Origin: a bacterium HR32
GTDB lineage: Bacteria; Sysuimicrobiota; Sysuimicrobiia; Sysuimicrobiales; Sysuimicrobiaceae
DNA length: 9,165 bases
Reading direction: 5' to 3'
Assembly: GCA_002898935.1 (NCBI GenBank)
Contig: BEII01000042.1
Span: 1 to 9,165 of the forward strand
In this document: piece after piece, positions 1-6,247 of the stretch
How positions within the stretch are numbered: the stretch's first letter is position 1
Layout: each line of letters starts with the position of its first letter
Position numbers and translations under genes: made by a program
The notes under the pieces: generated by a model
Database searches by the model: none
Told to the model about the DNA's origin: nothing
The model's input: the letters and a program-made list of their open reading frames with translations, nothing else

Positions 1-7
1 GCGGGAG

Positions 8-643
8 ATGCCGGAACTCGTAAGCCCTACCCGGATGAACCTGCTGCAGCGCAAGAACCAGCTGCGGGTGGCGCTGCAGGGAGTAGATCTCCTTAAGCGC
101 AAGCGGGATGCGCTGGTGGCGGAGTTCTTCCAGGTGGTCCGACAGGCCCTGGAAGCCCGGGATCGCCTGAACGCCGCGTGCGAGAAGGCATACATCATCC
201 TGAGCCTGGCCAATGCGGTGGAAGGACGTCAGGCCCTGGAGGCGGCGGCCTTGGTAGAGCGGCGTCCAGTTCTGGTGGACATCGAGATCCGGAACATCTG
301 GGGCATCAAGGTGCCGGAGGTCCGGGTACAGCGGGTTCGCCGGTCCTTCCTGGAGCGGGGGCTCAGCCCCACCGCGGTGAGCATGCGGACCTTGGAGAGC
401 ACGGAGGCCTTCGAGCAGGTCCTGGACGCCATTCTGGAGGTGGCCAGCACGGAGCTGCGACTGCGCAAGATTGGGGAGGAGATCAAGAAGACCACCCGCC
501 GGGTGAACGCCCTGGAGCAGGTGGTGATCCCCCGGATCCGGGCTGAGATCCGGTACATCAACGACGTCCTGGAGCAGCGGGCCCGGGAGGACGTCTTCCG
601 CCTCAAGCGCATCAAGAAAAAGCTGGAGGCGCGGCAGGCCTGA
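8..643 (+). CDS. atpD: V/A-type ATP synthase subunit D (central stalk)
   Basis: This is the central rotor-shaft subunit of the V/A-type ATPase, which couples ATP synthesis or hydrolysis in the A3B3 head to H+ or Na+ movement through the membrane ring. The 211-residue protein has the family's usual length. Its N-terminal helix holds SPTRMNLLQRKNQL (residues 6-19) followed by GVDLLKRKRDALVAEF (25-40), and its C-terminal helix holds GEEIKKTTRRVNALEQVVIP (156-175) and REDVFRLKRIKKK (193-205). These are the paired long helices that form the antiparallel coiled-coil shaft, and the more variable middle part (about 75-130) is the globular tip. The ATG at 8 fits the family start just before the VSPTRMNLLQR block; a second in-frame ATG at 35 would cut into that block. 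A GGGAG lies directly against the ATG, too close for a normal ribosome site, so initiation probably depends on the upstream gene (likely subunit B, outside the window). The family assignment is very secure. The symbol varies between species (atpD, ntpD) and must not be confused with the F-type beta subunit. Confidence 0.96.
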   Translation: MPELVSPTRMNLLQRKNQLRVALQGVDLLKRKRDALVAEFFQVVRQALEARDRLNAACEKAYIILSLANAVEGRQALEAAALVERRPVLVDIEIRNIWGIKVPEVRVQRVRRSFLERGLSPTAVSMRTLESTEAFEQVLDAILEVASTELRLRKIGEEIKKTTRRVNALEQVVIPRIRAEIRYINDVLEQRAREDVFRLKRIKKKLEARQA

Positions 644-653
644 GCGTGGGCCC

Positions 654-659
654 TATACT
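654..659 (+). promoter_or_regulatory. candidate -10 box for a leaderless DUF881 message
   Basis: TATACT matches the bacterial -10 consensus at five of six positions and stands out in this GC-rich sequence. It ends six bases before the GTG start of the DUF881 gene at 666, so transcription would begin at or next to the start codon and give a leaderless mRNA. At a 17-base spacing the -35 region (631-636, GCGGCA) matches TTGACA at only three positions. The start codon has no properly spaced Shine-Dalgarno (AGGGG lies only one base away), which agrees with leaderless initiation. This is inference from position and motif only. Confidence 0.4.
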
Positions 660-665
660 AGGGGT

Positions 666-1391
666 GTGCGGTTCCGGCCCAGCCGGCTCCAGCTCGCCCT
701 GACCGCCATCCTCCTGGTGGCCGGGCTCCTCGTCACCTGGCAGGTGCGGGTGGAGACGTCTATCCGCGCCAAACTGCGGATCCCTTCCCAACGCCTGGAG
801 GAACTCGCGTTCGTCCTGCAGGAGCAGGCACGGTACCGGGAGCGGCTGGAGGCGGAGATCGCGGCGCTGCGGGAGCAGGTGGAGCGCTACGAGGAGGCGG
901 CCACCCGGGACCAGGGCGCCCAGCGGGAGCTCCGGCGCCGCCTGGAGGTGCTGCGGCTGGCGGCCGGCGTGGAGGCCGTCCGCGGTCCGGGGGTGGTGGT
1001 GGAGCTGCGGTACAGCCCACGGCCCTTGGAGCCCGGGGATGATCCCAACCTGGTGTTGGTGCACTACACGGACCTGCAGGCGGTGGTGGCCACCCTGTGG
1101 GCGGCCGGCGCCGAGGCGGTGGCGGTGAACGGCGAGCGGGTGGTGTCCACCACGGGGCTGAGCTGTGTGGGGACCACCATCCTGTGCAACGCCCGTCGGC
1201 TCGCTCCGCCTTACGTGGTCGTGGCCATCGGGGACCCGGATGCGCTCCAGGCGGCGCTGGAGGCGGAAGGAGGCCCGCTGGCGGCGCTGCGCGCGTTCCA
1301 GTTCCCGGTGCGGGTCGTCAAGGTCCAGGAGGTGCGCGTCCCCGCCTACCGGGGTGGATTCGAGTTCCGGTACGCGCGGGCCGAGAAGTAA
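666..1391 (+). CDS. DUF881 family membrane-anchored coiled-coil protein (YlxW-like)
   Basis: This is a 241-residue protein of the DUF881 family, related to Bacillus YlxW. Members are often found near division or envelope genes, but no biochemical activity is established. One N-terminal membrane anchor (about residues 8-27, hydrophobic LQLALTAILLVAGLLVTW after a basic RFRPSR start) is followed by a charged heptad-like coiled coil (about 41-98, rich in E, R and L). The globular DUF881 domain (about 100-236) contains VEAVRGPGVVVEL, a HYTDLQAVV helix, the AGAEAVAVNGERV block, the glycine/threonine-rich STTGLSCVGTTILCN, PYVVVAIGDP and VRVVKVQEVRVPAY. The layout predicts an N-in, C-out single-pass protein. 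The GTG start is chosen because it opens the basic-hydrophobic anchor; no ATG lies in the right place. It is 22 bases after the ATPase gene and directly precedes the Sbp gene, its usual partner. The family call is secure; the function is unknown. Confidence 0.9.
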   Translation: MRFRPSRLQLALTAILLVAGLLVTWQVRVETSIRAKLRIPSQRLEELAFVLQEQARYRERLEAEIAALREQVERYEEAATRDQGAQRELRRRLEVLRLAAGVEAVRGPGVVVELRYSPRPLEPGDDPNLVLVHYTDLQAVVATLWAAGAEAVAVNGERVVSTTGLSCVGTTILCNARRLAPPYVVVAIGDPDALQAALEAEGGPLAALRAFQFPVRVVKVQEVRVPAYRGGFEFRYARAEK

Positions 1392-1434
1392 AGAAGGCGT
1401 CACGGCCCGCAAGCCCGGCAGACGCACGAGGGGG

Positions 1435-1441
1435 AAGGGAG
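1435..1441 (+). promoter_or_regulatory. ribosome binding site deciding the Sbp start
   Basis: AAGGGAG lies eight bases before the ATG at 1450. An alternative in-frame GTG begins at 1441, inside this motif, so the ATG is the better start. The rest of the 58-base gap (1392-1449) shows only a weak GCGTC/GACGC pairing (1397-1401 with 1421-1425) without a T-run. Confidence 0.6.
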
Positions 1442-1449
1442 TGAGGACC

Positions 1450-1821
1450 ATGTGGTTGCCGCTCGTGGGGCTCGTGGTGGGCGTCGTCCTCGGCCTGCTG
1501 GTGGGGGTGGAGATCCCCTTGGGCTTCGTCAAGTACACGGCCATCGCGGTGCTGGCGGCCCTGGACACCGTCCTGGGCGGGCTGCGGGCGCAGCTGGAGG
1601 GGCGGTTCGACCTGGTGGTGTTCACCAGCGGCTTCGTGGTGAACACCTGTTTTGCCGCCCTGCTGACGGCCATCGGGGACCTGCTGGGGGTGGACGTGTA
1701 CCTGGGGGCCGTGATCGTGTTCAGCATGCGTATCTTCAACAACGTGAGCTTCATCCGCCGGGACCTGCTGCGGGGGCTGGCGCGGGAGCCGGAGCCGGTG
1801 CGGCCCGCAGGAGATTCGTGA
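1450..1821 (+). CDS. sbp: Sbp/DUF1290 small basic integral membrane protein
   Basis: This is a 123-residue membrane protein of the DUF1290 (Sbp, 'small basic protein') family, known from the Bacillus division region and commonly paired with DUF881 genes; its molecular role is not established. Three hydrophobic segments are visible: residues 3-20 (LPLVGLVVGVVLGLLVGV), about 56-76 (VVFTSGFVVNTCFAALLTAIG) and about 82-96. Family hallmarks are KYTAIAVLAALDTVLGGLRA (28-47), with the acidic D39 in the middle, and the C-terminal RIFNNVSFIRR (94-104). The length fits the family's roughly 110-120 residues plus a short acidic/proline tail. A longer reading frame runs upstream to 1165 inside the DUF881 gene, but that part is a shadow; the ribosome site at 1435-1441 supports the ATG at 1450. 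It probably acts with the preceding DUF881 protein at the membrane, an inference from repeated co-occurrence. Confidence 0.92.
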   Translation: MWLPLVGLVVGVVLGLLVGVEIPLGFVKYTAIAVLAALDTVLGGLRAQLEGRFDLVVFTSGFVVNTCFAALLTAIGDLLGVDVYLGAVIVFSMRIFNNVSFIRRDLLRGLAREPEPVRPAGDS

Positions 1822-1824
1822 GCG

Positions 1825-1833
1825 AAGGAGGTG
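1825..1833 (+). promoter_or_regulatory. strong ribosome binding site deciding the gap start
   Basis: AAGGAGGTG is a near-perfect anti-16S match, six bases before the GTG at 1840. The upstream in-frame GTG at 1831 lies inside the motif itself and so cannot be the start served by this site. The true GAPDH N-terminus is therefore VVRVGVNGFGRIGR, with the first residue read as Met. Confidence 0.85.
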
Positions 1834-1839
1834 GAGGTC

Positions 1840-2850
1840 GTGGTCCGCGTGGGGGTGAACGGGTTCGGACGGATCGGCCGACAGGTGGTGAAAGCCATCC
1901 TGCAGCGCTGTCGGGACCGGCTGGAGGTGGTGGCGGTGAACGACCTGGTCGACGCCGCCATGAACGCGCACCTGTTCAAGTACGACACCAACTACGGCGT
2001 CTACCCCGGCACCGTGGAGGCCAGGGACGGCGAGATCGTCATCGACGGCCACGGCATTCGCGTATTCGCAGAGCGCGAGCCGGGCCGGATCCCGTGGCGG
2101 GAGGTGGGCGCGGACCTGGTGGTGGAGTCCACCGGCCTGTTCACCGACGCGAACCGGGCGCGGGCGCACTTGGACGGGGGTGCCAAACGGGTCATCATCT
2201 CCGCGCCGGCGAAGAACGAGGACCTGACCGTGGTGCTCGGGGTGAACGAGGACCGGTACGACCCCGCCCGGCATCGCATTGTGTCCAACGCCTCCTGCAC
2301 CACCAACGGACTGGCCCCCGTGGCCCGGGTGCTCCACGAGGAGTTCGGCATCGAGAAGGGGATCCTCACCACGGTGCACGCCTACACGAACTCCCAGCGG
2401 CTGCTGGACGTGGCGGCCAAGGACCCGCGGGACGCCCGAGCGGCGGCCATGAACATCGTCCCTTCGGAGACCGGCGCCGCCCGGGCGGTGGGGCTTGTGA
2501 TCCCGGAGCTGGCGGGCAGGTTCACGGGCATGGCGTTCCGCGTCCCCGTGTCCACGGTGTCCGTCATCGACTTCACCGCGGTCCTGTCGCGGGACGTAAC
2601 CCGCGAGGAGGTGAACGCCGCGGTGCGGCGTTGGGCGGAAGAACGCATCCCGCACATCCTGGGGTACACCGAGGAGCCCTTGGTGAGCAGCGACCTCAAG
2701 GGAGACCCGCGCTCGTCCATCTTCAGCGGCCTGGACACCCTGGTGGTGGGTGGAAACCTGGTGAAGCTGGTCTCCTGGTACGACAACGAGTGGGGCTACG
2801 CGTGCCGGGTGGCGGACCTGGCGCGGTACATGGCTGAGCGGGGTGTGTAG
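1840..2850 (+). CDS. gap: glyceraldehyde-3-phosphate dehydrogenase, type I
   Basis: This enzyme oxidises glyceraldehyde-3-phosphate with NAD+ and phosphate to 1,3-bisphosphoglycerate in the cytoplasm. From the GTG at 1840 it has 336 residues, normal for the family. The Rossmann fold opens with GVNGFGRIGR (5-14), and the second strand ends in VAVNDL (31-36), where D35 is the acidic residue typical of NAD preference. The catalytic motif SNASCTTN places the nucleophile Cys153, and TTVHAYTNSQRLLD places the base His180. The S-loop region (DPRDARAAAMNIVPSETGAARAVG) and the C-terminal SWYDNEWGYACRVADLARYM are complete. The Leu in QRLLD resembles glycolytic GapA rather than the NADP-preferring GapB form, so a catabolic or dual role is likelier (inference). 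It lies 18 bases after sbp and 64 bases before pgk, opening the gap-pgk-tpiA run. Confidence 0.98.
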   Translation: MVRVGVNGFGRIGRQVVKAILQRCRDRLEVVAVNDLVDAAMNAHLFKYDTNYGVYPGTVEARDGEIVIDGHGIRVFAEREPGRIPWREVGADLVVESTGLFTDANRARAHLDGGAKRVIISAPAKNEDLTVVLGVNEDRYDPARHRIVSNASCTTNGLAPVARVLHEEFGIEKGILTTVHAYTNSQRLLDVAAKDPRDARAAAMNIVPSETGAARAVGLVIPELAGRFTGMAFRVPVSTVSVIDFTAVLSRDVTREEVNAAVRRWAEERIPHILGYTEEPLVSSDLKGDPRSSIFSGLDTLVVGGNLVKLVSWYDNEWGYACRVADLARYMAERGV

Positions 2851-2914
2851 ACCACCCCGGTCCCATGAACCCGGACGTTTTCCCGGGACAGGTTCCTGGA
2901 GCTGCGGGGGAGTC
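2851..2914 (+). other. gap-pgk intergenic spacer with a small hairpin
   Basis: This is the longest gap between the three glycolytic genes. It contains CCCGG (2870-2874) facing CCGGG (2883-2887) across an eight-base loop that carries the only T4 run. An alternative longer-range pairing, GTCCC (2860-2864) with GGGAC (2885-2889), would compete with it. No T-run follows either stem, so this is not a standard terminator; it may be an mRNA stability or processing element. The G-rich GGGGGAG at 2906-2912 is a possible but closely spaced ribosome site for pgk. Confidence 0.3.
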
Positions 2915-4099
2915 GTGGAGAAGCGCACGGTCCGGGACGTGGACGTGGCGGGGCGCAGGGTGCTGGTCCGGGTGGACTTCAACGTGCCCCTGGACCCTCG
3001 GGGGCGGGTCGCGGATGACCGCCGGATCCGGGAGTCCCTGCCCACCCTGCGCGATCTCCTGGAGCGAGGCGCCGCGGTGGTCGTCATGTCCCACCTGGGC
3101 CGCCCCGGGGGAAGGGTCGTGGAAGCGCTGCGGATGGCACCCGTGGGAGAACGCCTCGCGCAGCTGCTCGGCCGCCCCGTGCACGTGCTGCGGGACTGCG
3201 TGGGCCCTGAGGTGGAGGCCGTGGTGGCCCGACTGCAGCCCGGAGAGGTAGCGCTGCTGGAGAATTTGCGCTTCCACCCTGGGGAAGAGGCCAACGACCC
3301 GGAGTTCGCTCGAGCCCTGGCGCGGTTGGGCGACCTGTACGTGAACGACGCCTTCGGGACCGCCCACCGAGCCCACGCGTCCACGGTGGGGGTGGCCGCC
3401 CACCTGCCGGCGGTGGCAGGCCTCCTCATGGAGAAGGAGATCCGCTACTTGAGCCGCCTGCTGGAGGGCCCTGACCATCCGTTTGTGGCCATCCTGGGTG
3501 GCAAGAAGGTGTCGGACAAGATCGGGGTGCTGCGCAACCTGCTGACGCGGGTGGACGCCGTCCTGGTGGGCGGGGGTATGGCCTACACGTTCCTGCGGGC
3601 CCAGGGCTACGGGGTGGGCCGGTCCGTGGTGGAGGAGGACAAACTGGACCTGGCGCGAGACCTCCTGGACCTGGCCCGCCAGCGGGGCGTGGAGTTCGTG
3701 CTGCCGGAGGACGTGGTGGCCGCGGAGCGGCCCACCCCGGACGCACCCCGCCGGACCGTCCTAGCCGCGGAGATCCCGGACGGGTGGATGGGGCTGGACA
3801 TCGGCCCGCGGACCGCGCGCCGGTTCGCAGAGGTGATCGAAGGCGCGCGGTTGGTGGTGTGGAACGGGCCCATGGGGGTCTTCGAGGTGGAGCCCTTTGC
3901 CGCGGGCACGCGGGCGGTGGCGGAGGCCGTGGCCCGCTGCCCGGGGACCACGGTGGTGGGCGGGGGCGACACCGCGGCCGCGGTGGAGCAGTTGGGTCTA
4001 CTGGATCGGTTCGACCACGTGAGCACGGGTGGCGGTGCGTCCCTGGAGTTTCTGGAGGGCAAGGAGCTCCCGGGCATCCGGGTGTTGCAGGACCGGTGA
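2915..4099 (+). CDS. pgk: phosphoglycerate kinase
   Basis: This enzyme transfers the acyl phosphate of 1,3-bisphosphoglycerate to ADP, giving 3-phosphoglycerate and ATP. From the GTG at 2915 the protein has 394 residues, the usual size. The N-terminal substrate domain shows VLVRVDFNVPLD (16-27), the basic-patch loop SHLGRPGG (59-66), ENLRFHPGEE (116-125) and DLYVNDAFGTAHRAHAS (140-156). The nucleotide domain shows AILGGKKVSDKIGVL (192-206), VLVGGGMAYTF (216-226), VWNGPMGVFE (315-324), GGGDTAAAVEQLG (349-361) and the phosphate-loop HVSTGGGASLEFLEGKELPGI (368-388). The reading frame continues upstream to 2843, overlapping the end of gap, but that stretch bears no resemblance to the family, so the GTG is preferred despite its closely spaced G-rich ribosome site. 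The next gene starts four bases after the stop. There is no sign of damage. Confidence 0.97.
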   Translation: MEKRTVRDVDVAGRRVLVRVDFNVPLDPRGRVADDRRIRESLPTLRDLLERGAAVVVMSHLGRPGGRVVEALRMAPVGERLAQLLGRPVHVLRDCVGPEVEAVVARLQPGEVALLENLRFHPGEEANDPEFARALARLGDLYVNDAFGTAHRAHASTVGVAAHLPAVAGLLMEKEIRYLSRLLEGPDHPFVAILGGKKVSDKIGVLRNLLTRVDAVLVGGGMAYTFLRAQGYGVGRSVVEEDKLDLARDLLDLARQRGVEFVLPEDVVAAERPTPDAPRRTVLAAEIPDGWMGLDIGPRTARRFAEVIEGARLVVWNGPMGVFEVEPFAAGTRAVAEAVARCPGTTVVGGGDTAAAVEQLGLLDRFDHVSTGGGASLEFLEGKELPGIRVLQDR

Positions 4100-4103
4100 G
4101 CCA

Positions 4104-4859
4104 GTGCGCATCCCCCTCGTGGCCGCCAACTGGAAGATGCACAAGACGCGGGGCGAGGCCGCGTCCTTCGTCTCGGCGGCGCTCCCCCAGCTCGCCTCCG
4201 CGCAGGGGGTGGAAGTGGTCCTTTGCCCTCCGTATACGGCCCTGGAGACCGTGGGGCGGTTGCTGTCGGGCTCTCGGGTGCGGCTGGGGGCTCAGAACGT
4301 GCACTGGGAGCGCCAGGGCGCCTACACGGGTGAGGTGTCGGCGGGGATGCTGGCAGACCTCGGGTGTGCGTACGTCATCGTGGGGCACTCGGAGCGCCGC
4401 CGGATGTTCGGCGACACCGACGAGCGGGTGCGGCGGAAGGTGCGCGCGGCCTTCGACGCCGGGCTCGTCCCCATCCTGTGCGTGGGCGAGACCTTGGAAG
4501 AGCGGCAGGCGGGCCAGACGGAGTCGCGGGTGACGGCACAGGTGGCGGAGGGGACCGCAGACCTCACCGCGGAGGAGGTCGGGCGGCTGGTGGTCGCCTA
4601 CGAGCCCGTGTGGGCCATCGGCACGGGGCAGGCGGCGAGCGGCGAGGAGGCGGGCCGGGTCAACGGCGTCATCCGGGAGTTCCTGCGCCAGCGGTTCGGC
4701 GCGGCCGCGGACGCCACGCGGATCCAGTACGGCGGCAGCGTGACGAGCCGCAACGCCGCGGAGTTCCTGGGCCAGCCGGAGGTGGACGGTGCGCTGGTGG
4801 GCGGGGCGAGCCTGGACCCGGAGGAGTTCGTGACGATCGTCCGCGCGGCGGGCGCATAG
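4104..4859 (+). CDS. tpiA: triosephosphate isomerase
   Basis: This (beta/alpha)8-barrel enzyme interconverts dihydroxyacetone phosphate and glyceraldehyde-3-phosphate. It has 251 residues, the standard length. The active site is complete: NWKMHKT gives Lys11, VGHSERR gives His95, and YEPVWAIGTG (166-175) gives the general base Glu167 and the flexible loop 6. QYGGSV (208-213) and GALVGGASLD (229-238) bind the phosphate. The GTG start is chosen because RIPLVAANWKM is the normal N-terminus; the frame is open for a further 75 bases inside pgk but encodes nothing family-like there. The start is only four bases after the pgk stop, so translation is probably coupled; GGTGAG over the pgk stop can serve as a weak ribosome site. 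It completes the gap-pgk-tpiA run and is followed by chrA rather than by gpmI/eno. Confidence 0.97.
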   Translation: MRIPLVAANWKMHKTRGEAASFVSAALPQLASAQGVEVVLCPPYTALETVGRLLSGSRVRLGAQNVHWERQGAYTGEVSAGMLADLGCAYVIVGHSERRRMFGDTDERVRRKVRAAFDAGLVPILCVGETLEERQAGQTESRVTAQVAEGTADLTAEEVGRLVVAYEPVWAIGTGQAASGEEAGRVNGVIREFLRQRFGAAADATRIQYGGSVTSRNAAEFLGQPEVDGALVGGASLDPEEFVTIVRAAGA

Positions 4860-4876
4860 AAGGGACCCCGCGCGCA

Positions 4877-4913
4877 GACACCGGGACTCCCCAGGGTGTC
4901 GCGTAGCGACTTT
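4877..4913 (+). promoter_or_regulatory. two overlapping hairpins in the tpiA-chrA gap
   Basis: Hairpin 1 pairs GACACC (4877-4882) with GGTGTC (4895-4900), with an inner GGG/CCC pairing possible. Hairpin 2 pairs GTCGC (4898-4902) with GCGAC (4906-4910) across a GTA loop, and is followed at once by TTT. The two share GTC (4898-4900) and so cannot form together. This looks like an antiterminator/terminator-style switch in miniature, but the T-run is only three bases and the stems are short, so it may be a weak terminator of the glycolytic transcript or chance in GC-rich DNA. The whole 68-base gap otherwise shows no clear promoter and only a poor ribosome site for chrA. Confidence 0.35.
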
Positions 4914-4927
4914 GGTGCGGTCTCGCG

Positions 4928-6178
4928 GTGACCGACGACCGAACCCGACCTCGGATCCCCCCTGAGCCCCTCGGGCGGCTGTTCTGGCGGTACCTACGGT
5001 TCGGCCTGCTGGCGTGGGGCGGGCCGGTGGCCCAGATCGCGTTGATCCGCCAGGAGCTCGTGGACGAGAAGCGGTGGGTGTCGGCCAGCCACTTCAACCG
5101 GGTCCTGGCGGTGTATCAGGTCCTCCCTGGGCCGGAAGCCCACGAGATGTGCGTGTACTTCGGCATGCTGTCCCGGGGACGGTTGGGTGGCTTCCTCGCG
5201 GGCCTCGGGTTCATGCTCCCCGGGTTCGTGCTGATGCTGATCCTCTCCGCGCTGTACGCGGCCGGGACCCGGTCCGAAGCGCTCGAGCGGGTCTCCCTCG
5301 GGGTTCAGCCCGCGGTGGCCGCGCTGGTGGTGCGGGCGGTGCACCGAATCGGGAAGCACGCGTTGGTAGACCGCTGGCTGTGGACCCTGGCCTGCGTCTG
5401 TGCGGTGGGCGCAACACTCGGAGCCAGCTTCTGGATCCTGCTTCCCCTTGCAGGGCTCGCGTATTTCCTGTCGCGCCGTAGGCCTGGGCTCGCTACGGCT
5501 GTGGTGGCCGTGTTGGTGGCCGCGGTGCTCGCCGTCTCGGATCCGGGACGGCTGCGGCTGTGGGCCGGGTGGGACAGCGGGGATACGTCCCCCGCGGTGG
5601 CTAAGGGTCGAGAGGAGGTGGCCGCCGCGCAGCAGCCGTCCCCTCTCCGTCTGTTCGCCGCGGGCCTGCGAAGCGGTCTGCTGACCTTTGGCGGCGCGTA
5701 CACCGTCCTCCCCTTCCTCCGGCACGACGCGGTGCAGGTCGGGCGGTGGTTGACGGACGCGCAGTTCTGGGACGGGGTGGCGCTGTCCAGCGTCCTACCC
5801 GCGCCCTTCGTGATCTTCTCCACCTTCGTGGGGTACCTGGGAGGCGGCTTGGTTGGTGCGGTACTGCTGACGGCAGGGGTCTTCCTCCCCGCGTTCGCCT
5901 TCACCCTGCTGGGGCACAGACACCTGGAGCGATGGATCGGCCACCCGGGCGCCCACGGGTTCCTGGACGGTGTCACGGCGGGCGTGGTAGGGCTCGTGGC
6001 GGCCACGGCCCTGGAGGTACTCCGGGGGGCGGTGGACCGTCTTGAGGCCGCGGCCGCGTTTGCGCTCTCGCTGGCGGTGCTGTACCTGTGGAACGCCAAG
6101 GGCGCGGTGGCCGTGGTCGTGACGGCCGCCGGGGTGGTGGGATGGGTTTGGGGGGGCCGCGGCGCCGGCCTTCCGTGA
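4928..6178 (+). CDS. chrA: CHR-family two-domain transporter (ChrA-like)
   Basis: This 416-residue polytopic membrane protein belongs to the chromate ion transporter (CHR) family, long-chain type, with two homologous halves. Half 1 (about 20-200) shows RFGLLAWGGPVAQIALIRQELV (24-45), the signature LPGPEAHEMCVYFG (66-79), and GGFLAGLGFMLPGF (87-100). Half 2 (about 240-405) shows LLTFGGAYTVLPFLRHDAV (251-269), ALSSVLPAPFVIFSTFVGYLGG (285-306) and VFLPAF (318-323). A charged linker (about 205-240) joins the halves. Characterised members export chromate, often with sulfate links, but many homologues have no tested substrate; the first signature carries AHE where many ChrA proteins have other residues, so the substrate is uncertain. 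The GTG start opens just before the first conserved helix; the ribosome site is poor. No ChrR reductase or chrB regulator is adjacent. It sits between tpiA and secG. Confidence 0.88.
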   Translation: MTDDRTRPRIPPEPLGRLFWRYLRFGLLAWGGPVAQIALIRQELVDEKRWVSASHFNRVLAVYQVLPGPEAHEMCVYFGMLSRGRLGGFLAGLGFMLPGFVLMLILSALYAAGTRSEALERVSLGVQPAVAALVVRAVHRIGKHALVDRWLWTLACVCAVGATLGASFWILLPLAGLAYFLSRRRPGLATAVVAVLVAAVLAVSDPGRLRLWAGWDSGDTSPAVAKGREEVAAAQQPSPLRLFAAGLRSGLLTFGGAYTVLPFLRHDAVQVGRWLTDAQFWDGVALSSVLPAPFVIFSTFVGYLGGGLVGAVLLTAGVFLPAFAFTLLGHRHLERWIGHPGAHGFLDGVTAGVVGLVAATALEVLRGAVDRLEAAAAFALSLAVLYLWNAKGAVAVVVTAAGVVGWVWGGRGAGLP

Positions 6179-6186
6179 TTCGGCGG

Positions 6187-6215
6187 TTGCGGTGCCCGCC
6201 GCGCGTGGGTAAGAT
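6187..6215 (+). promoter_or_regulatory. candidate promoter for secG
   Basis: TTGCGG (6187-6192) and TAAGAT (6210-6215) are separated by exactly 17 bases and resemble the -35 and -10 boxes of the main sigma factor (TTG core kept; four of six at -10). The expected start site, near 6222, would give a leader of about 26 bases before the secG ATG, with a GGGAG ribosome site at 6237-6241. This suggests secG can be transcribed apart from chrA. Judged from motif and spacing only. Confidence 0.5.
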
Positions 6216-6247
6216 CAGGGGGACCCTCGGGCGTTTGGGAGACGGTT

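Noticed and set aside
3..23. possible tail of an upstream gene ending in TAA at 21-23, overlapping subunit D
   Set aside because: Only six codons are visible and they do not identify a subunit B C-terminus; nothing supports one frame over another.
612..1991. 459-codon minus-strand frame opposite DUF881 and sbp
   Set aside because: It is antisense to conserved genes, serine/arginine/threonine-rich in one part and proline/histidine-rich in another, with no family resemblance.
1452..2837. 461-codon glycine/arginine-rich open frame on the plus strand
   Set aside because: It is an off-frame reading of sbp and gap; its low-complexity GGG/RR composition comes from GC-rich codons, and it has no ribosome site.
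2870..2898. intrinsic terminator between gap and pgk
   Set aside because: The stem is five bases, the only T-run lies in the loop rather than after it, and the two genes are normally cotranscribed.
1318..3429. 703-codon open frame on the minus strand spanning sbp, gap and pgk
   Set aside because: It is antisense to three unmistakable genes, is rich in R, H, P and G with no recognisable domain, and is the kind of long shadow frame that high GC third positions create.
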